Source of the DNA: a bacterium
Lineage (GTDB): Bacteria; Elusimicrobiota; Elusimicrobia; UBA1565; UBA9628
Direction: 5' to 3'
Assembly (NCBI GenBank): GCA_021806745.1
Contig: JAJZQS010000016.1
Coordinates: forward strand, 1 to 37,591
DNA: 37,591 nucleotides
Shown: in pieces, positions 34,239 through 37,591 of the stretch
Position numbering within the stretch: position 1 is the stretch's first letter
Layout of the letters: every line of letters begins with the position of its first letter
The notes under the pieces: model-generated
What the model was told of the DNA's origin: nothing
What the model saw: only the letters and a program-made list of their open reading frames with translations
Databases searched by the model: none
Translations under genes and position numbers: made by a program

Positions 34239-35627
34239 ATGAAGCTCGACGAAAAGCTGTGGGCCGTCGGCGGGGGTGCCGGAGCGCAGTGGCGCGCCGT
34301 TCACCGGCGCAGGACCCTCGACGCGCGCGCGCGTCTGCGGGAGGCGGTGCGTCGACTGCGCGGCCAGGCGCCCGCCGCTGTCCGGCGCGCCGGGCTCGAC
34401 GGCTCGGCGCGGTTTTTGCTGTCGGCGCGCGGCCCCAAGGCCGAGCGGGCGCTCGGCCACCCGGCCGTCGATTATTGGCTGTCGCTGTGGGAGTCCCATT
34501 TCGCCCGCGCCTGCCCCGCCGAGGATTGGCGCCTGCACTGGGGGCAGCTCGGCGGCGCGGCGGCCGCTCTGGCGCTGGAGACGGGCGCCGCGCTTGACGC
34601 CGCGGCCGAGCTCGACCCGGACGGAAGCCTGTATCTGTACGGCACGCCCTGGGCGCTGGATGTTCCCAAGCGCGCGCGCGCCGCCGTGCGCCTGCGCGTT
34701 CGCGGCAAGATCTTGCGCGTGGAAGCGCCCGGCCTGCGCGCGACGCTGGCGCCGGACTCGCCGCCCGCCGCGCCGTGGCGCCGCCTCGACGAGGTCGCGC
34801 CCGGCATCGTCGTCGACGACCGCGGCTGGCTGCAGCTTCACGGCGTGACGATGCACGGGCGCGCGCGGCTTGACGACGCGGCTCGCGCGGCCTTCGCGCG
34901 CACGATCGCGCGCGCGATGTCGGACATGGCGGAGCGTGATCCGCTTCTTCACGCCGAGATGATCGACCTTCTGCGGGTGCTGGCTCCGCTGGAAAACCCG
35001 AAGAACTACGGCTCGGTGTCGTCGTCGTACGCGAACCTGCGGGGCCTCATCGCCCTCTCTCCCTCCGATGACGCTCTGCTTCAAGCCGAGACGCTGATCC
35101 ATGAGTTCTGCCACATGAAGATCAACCAGCTCTCGGCGGCCGACCCGCTCATCTTCCCCGGCCAAAGCGGCCAGGTCTTCTATTCGCCCTGGCGCCCCGA
35201 CGCCCGCCGCCTGCGCGGCCTGCTGCTGGGCGCGCACGCCTTCCTCAACGTCGCGCGCTACCTGGCACGCTCGCTGGAGCGCGAGGAGTTCGACGAAACG
35301 CGGCGCCTGGCGGTGATGTCCAACGTCGCGCGGCGCGTCTTCCAGGTGGAGGCCGCGCTGAGCGCGTGCGCCGAGCACGCCGACTTCACCGAGTTCGGAC
35401 GCCGGCTGCTGTTGGAGATGTGGCGAGAGTTGGGCTTGGTGCGCCACGCGATGTTGTGGTTTCCCGCGAAGCTCGTCGCCGAGCAACGCGGCCTGTGCGA
35501 TGCGCACCGCCGCGAGCGCACCGTGTTCGGCACCTGGATTCACAAGTCCCCGGAGTTCGTCGACGCCGCGCCCAGGCCCCGCTTCACGACGACCGCGACT
35601 CCTGCTCGCGCGCAGGGTAAAAAATGA
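34239..35627 (+). CDS. HExxH protein of the putative peptide-modification family
   Basis: The 462-residue product has no signal peptide. Its core is ETLIHEFCHMKINQL with H288, E289 and H292, followed about 25 residues later by YSPWRPDARRLRGLLLGAHA. This is the pattern of the mod_HExxH domain (TIGR04267), known as the C-terminal part of FxsB radical-SAM proteins and as free-standing proteins near ribosomally made peptides. The chemistry of this family cannot be stated from sequence. Residues 1-270 hold a less conserved helical and beta region. No precursor peptide ORF or radical-SAM gene is visible. Its stop overlaps the ATG of the next gene, making a probable functional pair. Confidence 0.8.
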   Translation: MKLDEKLWAVGGGAGAQWRAVHRRRTLDARARLREAVRRLRGQAPAAVRRAGLDGSARFLLSARGPKAERALGHPAVDYWLSLWESHFARACPAEDWRLHWGQLGGAAAALALETGAALDAAAELDPDGSLYLYGTPWALDVPKRARAAVRLRVRGKILRVEAPGLRATLAPDSPPAAPWRRLDEVAPGIVVDDRGWLQLHGVTMHGRARLDDAARAAFARTIARAMSDMAERDPLLHAEMIDLLRVLAPLENPKNYGSVSSSYANLRGLIALSPSDDALLQAETLIHEFCHMKINQLSAADPLIFPGQSGQVFYSPWRPDARRLRGLLLGAHAFLNVARYLARSLEREEFDETRRLAVMSNVARRVFQVEAALSACAEHADFTEFGRRLLLEMWRELGLVRHAMLWFPAKLVAEQRGLCDAHRRERTVFGTWIHKSPEFVDAAPRPRFTTTATPARAQGKK

Positions 35628-36217
35628 ACTCCCTCCAATTGAAGGGAGCCCTCGCGGCTCTGGGCGCGGCGCCCGGCTCGCCGGATTTTTCGGGCCCCGC
35701 CGCGCTGCTCGCGGCCGTCGCCGACGCTCGCCCCGGCGTCGAATGGCTCGCGTCGGTGCGCGCGGGCTCGCCCGAACGCCTGCGCCTGAGCTTTGAAGCC
35801 GACGCCGACTCGCGCCGCGCCGCGGCGCGGGCGCTGGGCCGCGCGGATTTCCCGGGGAAAGGTCGAGGCTTGATCGAAGCCGACTGGGATGGAGCGCGCA
35901 AGGCTTGGATCGCCGCCGGTCCGCGCGCGCCGCGTCCGCGCGCGCGGTTTTCCCCCGAGGCGTTTCCCTCGCCCATCGCAGAGGGTCTGGCCGCCTTCCA
36001 CGCGCGGGAACCGCTGGCGGGCGTCGAGTTCGGTCCCGGGTCGGGGGTGTGGACTTTGCTGCCCGCGCGTCCGGTGCCGTGGCCGAGGTTTTTGCGTTGC
36101 GACCTCTCGGCGGCGTTCGCCCCCCGCGCGGCGGCGCTGTGCCTGGCGTTTCGCGACGCGCGCATCGTCGCGCTGGAATTCGACGCAACGGCGCTTTGGG
36201 CTCGGCTGACCGGCTAG
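35624..36217 (+). CDS. Unknown partner of the HExxH protein
   Basis: The 197-residue product has no signal peptide or membrane span. It begins NSLQLKGALAALGA, and the middle carries RLRLSFEADADSRRA and a final strand-rich LCLAFRDARIVALEFDA. I do not recognise a domain. The ATGA overlap with the HExxH gene shows co-translation, so it may bind or deliver its substrate. The ribosome binding site AGGG lies upstream. It converges with the GlcDE gene at a hairpin covering both stops. Confidence 0.75.
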   Translation: MNSLQLKGALAALGAAPGSPDFSGPAALLAAVADARPGVEWLASVRAGSPERLRLSFEADADSRRAAARALGRADFPGKGRGLIEADWDGARKAWIAAGPRAPRPRARFSPEAFPSPIAEGLAAFHAREPLAGVEFGPGSGVWTLLPARPVPWPRFLRCDLSAAFAPRAAALCLAFRDARIVALEFDATALWARLTG

Positions 36218-36228
36218 GCGGCTAGCCG
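36211..36228. terminator. Hairpin containing both convergent stop codons
   Basis: CGGCTAG-GCGG-CTAGCCG is a seven-base stem with a four-base loop. It includes the TAG of the unknown gene (36215-36217) and the TAG of the GlcDE gene (complement 36222-36224). No T-run is seen. This is the same design as at 30432-30448. Confidence 0.35.
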
Positions 36229-37591
36229 ATCAGCCAAGGGTTGAGCCGGCCTTCCGGGTCGAAAGCGGCGCGCGCGCGCAAGGCCCACGGGCTCCAGGAG
36301 CGCGGCGGCCGCGCCTCGGCGGCCGGCTTCGCCGGCCAGGAGCGCGCGTGAAGCTTGAAGGTCGCCTCCAGGATCACCGCGAAAGTTCCCCAGGTCCCCA
36401 GCAGAAGGCGGGACAGATCGTAGCCCGCCACATTCTTGACCACTTTTCCGCCCAGTTCGACGACCTCGCCCGTGGACAGCAGCGCACGCACGCCGAGGAT
36501 GTCCTCTCGGACATCGGGACTGGGACGAGCCGCCAGCAGGCCGCCCACGGTTCCGCCCGACTCCGGCAGACGGACGTGAAGGCCCTGCTCCGCCAGCACC
36601 CGCCTTAAATCGCGCATCGCGACGCCCGCCTCGACGGTCAAGGTCAGATTGCCGCGGTCGATCTCCACGATCCGGTTCATGCCCGCCGTCGCCAGTTCGA
36701 CGGCGTCCGGCGGCGTCGGCGCGTCCCAGCGCGTCGAAGCACCCCGAACGCGCAGCGGCGTACGCGGCGAAGTCTCGCGCGCGAGCTCGACCAGGCGGAG
36801 GGCCGCGTCGGACAGCGGCCGGCTCGCGGGGCGCGAAAACGGACGCGGCCCGCCCGCGGCGGACTCGGCGGGAAACAGCTTTTCAGGATTGGCCAGCAGG
36901 GCCGGGTCGAAGGCTTTCTTCACCCGGCGAAACAGCGCCAAGGTCGGCGCGTCGAAAAGCCAGGACATCGCCTCGCGCTTGTCGCAGCCGATTCCGTGCT
37001 CGCCCGACAGCGAGCCGCCCAGTTCCACGCACGCGCCCATCATCTCGTCTCCCGCCGCGTGCACGCGGGCCGTCTGCTCGGCGTCGCGCTCGTCGAAGAC
37101 GATGTTCGGGTGGATGTTGCCGTCGCCGGCGTGGAAGAGGAGGTAGGCCTTCACGCCTCGGCGCGCGGCGATCTCCCGGATGCGGCGCACGATCTCCGGC
37201 AGCTTGTCGCGTGGCACCACGCCGTCTTCGACCAGGACGTTCGGCGCCAGCCGCGCCAGCGCGGCGTACGCGCCGCGCCGCGCCTCCCAGAGCCGCTCGC
37301 GCTCGAGAGGATCGCACGCGCCGCGCAGGCTCGCCGCTCCCGCCTCGCGGCAGAGGCGCTCGACGACCGCTGCGTCCGCGGCGACTTCCGCGGCCGAACC
37401 GTCAAGTTCAATGAGCAAAACGGCCTCGTCTTTCGGGTAGCCGCAGTCGCCGCGGGCCTCCACCGATTCCACGGTCGCGCGGTCCATGGCCTCCAGCGCC
37501 CGCGGCAGAACTCCCGCGGCGATGATCGCCGACACGGCCGCGGCCGCCGCGTCGATGGATGGGAATCCCGCCAGCACGGCGCGCACGCTCT
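36222..37591 (-). CDS. GlcD-GlcE fusion flavin oxidase (partial, 5' end outside window)
   Basis: The frame is open to the window edge. The upstream part is the FAD-oxidase C-terminal domain of GlcD: HAGDGNIHPNIVFDERD and SGEHGIGCDKREAM are classical. It continues without a stop into an FAD_binding_4 domain like GlcE: ASTRWDAPTPPDAVELATAG, LPESGGTVGGLLAARPSP, VVKNVAGYDLSRLLLGTWGT and AFDPEGRLNPWL at the end. Together it would be a single chain oxidising a 2-hydroxyacid such as glycolate, passing electrons to GlcF (23996-25282). The N-terminal FAD domain of GlcD lies outside the window. Confidence 0.9.
   Translation of the reverse strand, partial: SVRAVLAGFPSIDAAAAAVSAIIAAGVLPRALEAMDRATVESVEARGDCGYPKDEAVLLIELDGSAAEVAADAAVVERLCREAGAASLRGACDPLERERLWEARRGAYAALARLAPNVLVEDGVVPRDKLPEIVRRIREIAARRGVKAYLLFHAGDGNIHPNIVFDERDAEQTARVHAAGDEMMGACVELGGSLSGEHGIGCDKREAMSWLFDAPTLALFRRVKKAFDPALLANPEKLFPAESAAGGPRPFSRPASRPLSDAALRLVELARETSPRTPLRVRGASTRWDAPTPPDAVELATAGMNRIVEIDRGNLTLTVEAGVAMRDLRRVLAEQGLHVRLPESGGTVGGLLAARPSPDVREDILGVRALLSTGEVVELGGKVVKNVAGYDLSRLLLGTWGTFAVILEATFKLHARSWPAKPAAEARPPRSWSPWALRARAAFDPEGRLNPWLIG

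Overview
The window is a GC-rich bacterial chromosome segment, probably from an uncultivated diderm: there is a signal-peptide-bearing outer-membrane barrel, type B ribosomal protein L31, RF1/PrmC, Rho, and superoxide dismutase with citrate synthase, which suggests contact with oxygen. I cannot place the phylum from sequence alone. The gene order and style would suit a high-GC Elusimicrobiota-like lineage, but this is a guess.

Layout. (1) 1-1388: the start of a secreted protein on the minus strand and a TPR plus YaiO-like outer-membrane barrel. (2) 1389-9680: a block of visibly lower GC with different codon use. It holds a slipin, a superoxide dismutase joined to an FPASD peptide, a PAS histidine kinase and a small WWYDW protein on the minus strand, and a PhoB-like regulator plus a giant CheB-CheR-PAS-kinase on the plus strand. 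Two separated pieces of a YflT-like general-stress gene sit on either side of the slipin. The block looks acquired (or is an assembly join) and is devoted to stress and signalling. (3) 9681-15299: two small genes, tRNA-Gly(GCC), the translation cluster rpmE-prfA-prmC, a secreted HExxH protein and a HigB/HigA-type toxin-antitoxin pair with a palindromic operator. (4) 15300-25282, minus strand: glcF and an HD-GYP phosphodiesterase, then a trxA-polA-rhomboid-coaE-rho-M23-hydrolase run in which most genes overlap by a few bases. (5) 25344-29148: AidB-like acyl-CoA dehydrogenase, type III polyketide synthase and a membrane-anchored UbiG-like methyltransferase. This operon plausibly makes a methylated alkyl-resorcinol or quinone type lipid. 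(6) 29170-31194: a NupC-type nucleoside transporter and a convergent multi-span membrane protein. (7) 31236-36217: a DCC-thioredoxin/lipase-maturation-factor fusion, citrate synthase, and an HExxH protein of the putative peptide-modification family with an unknown partner. (8) 36222-37591: a GlcD-GlcE fusion that runs off the edge.

Two expression themes recur. Several genes have a TATAAT-like hexamer ending only 5-7 bases before the start codon, with no room for a ribosome binding site, as expected for leaderless mRNAs (starts at 186, 9774, 10332, 25282, 25344, 31236 and perhaps 14425). Where genes are packed head to tail, promoter elements lie over the upstream stop codon (trxA, citrate synthase, nupC). 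The most original material is the lipid operon, the HExxH pair, the DCC-LMF fusion, the FPASD-SOD fusion with an internal ribosome binding site, and the leaderless promoters.
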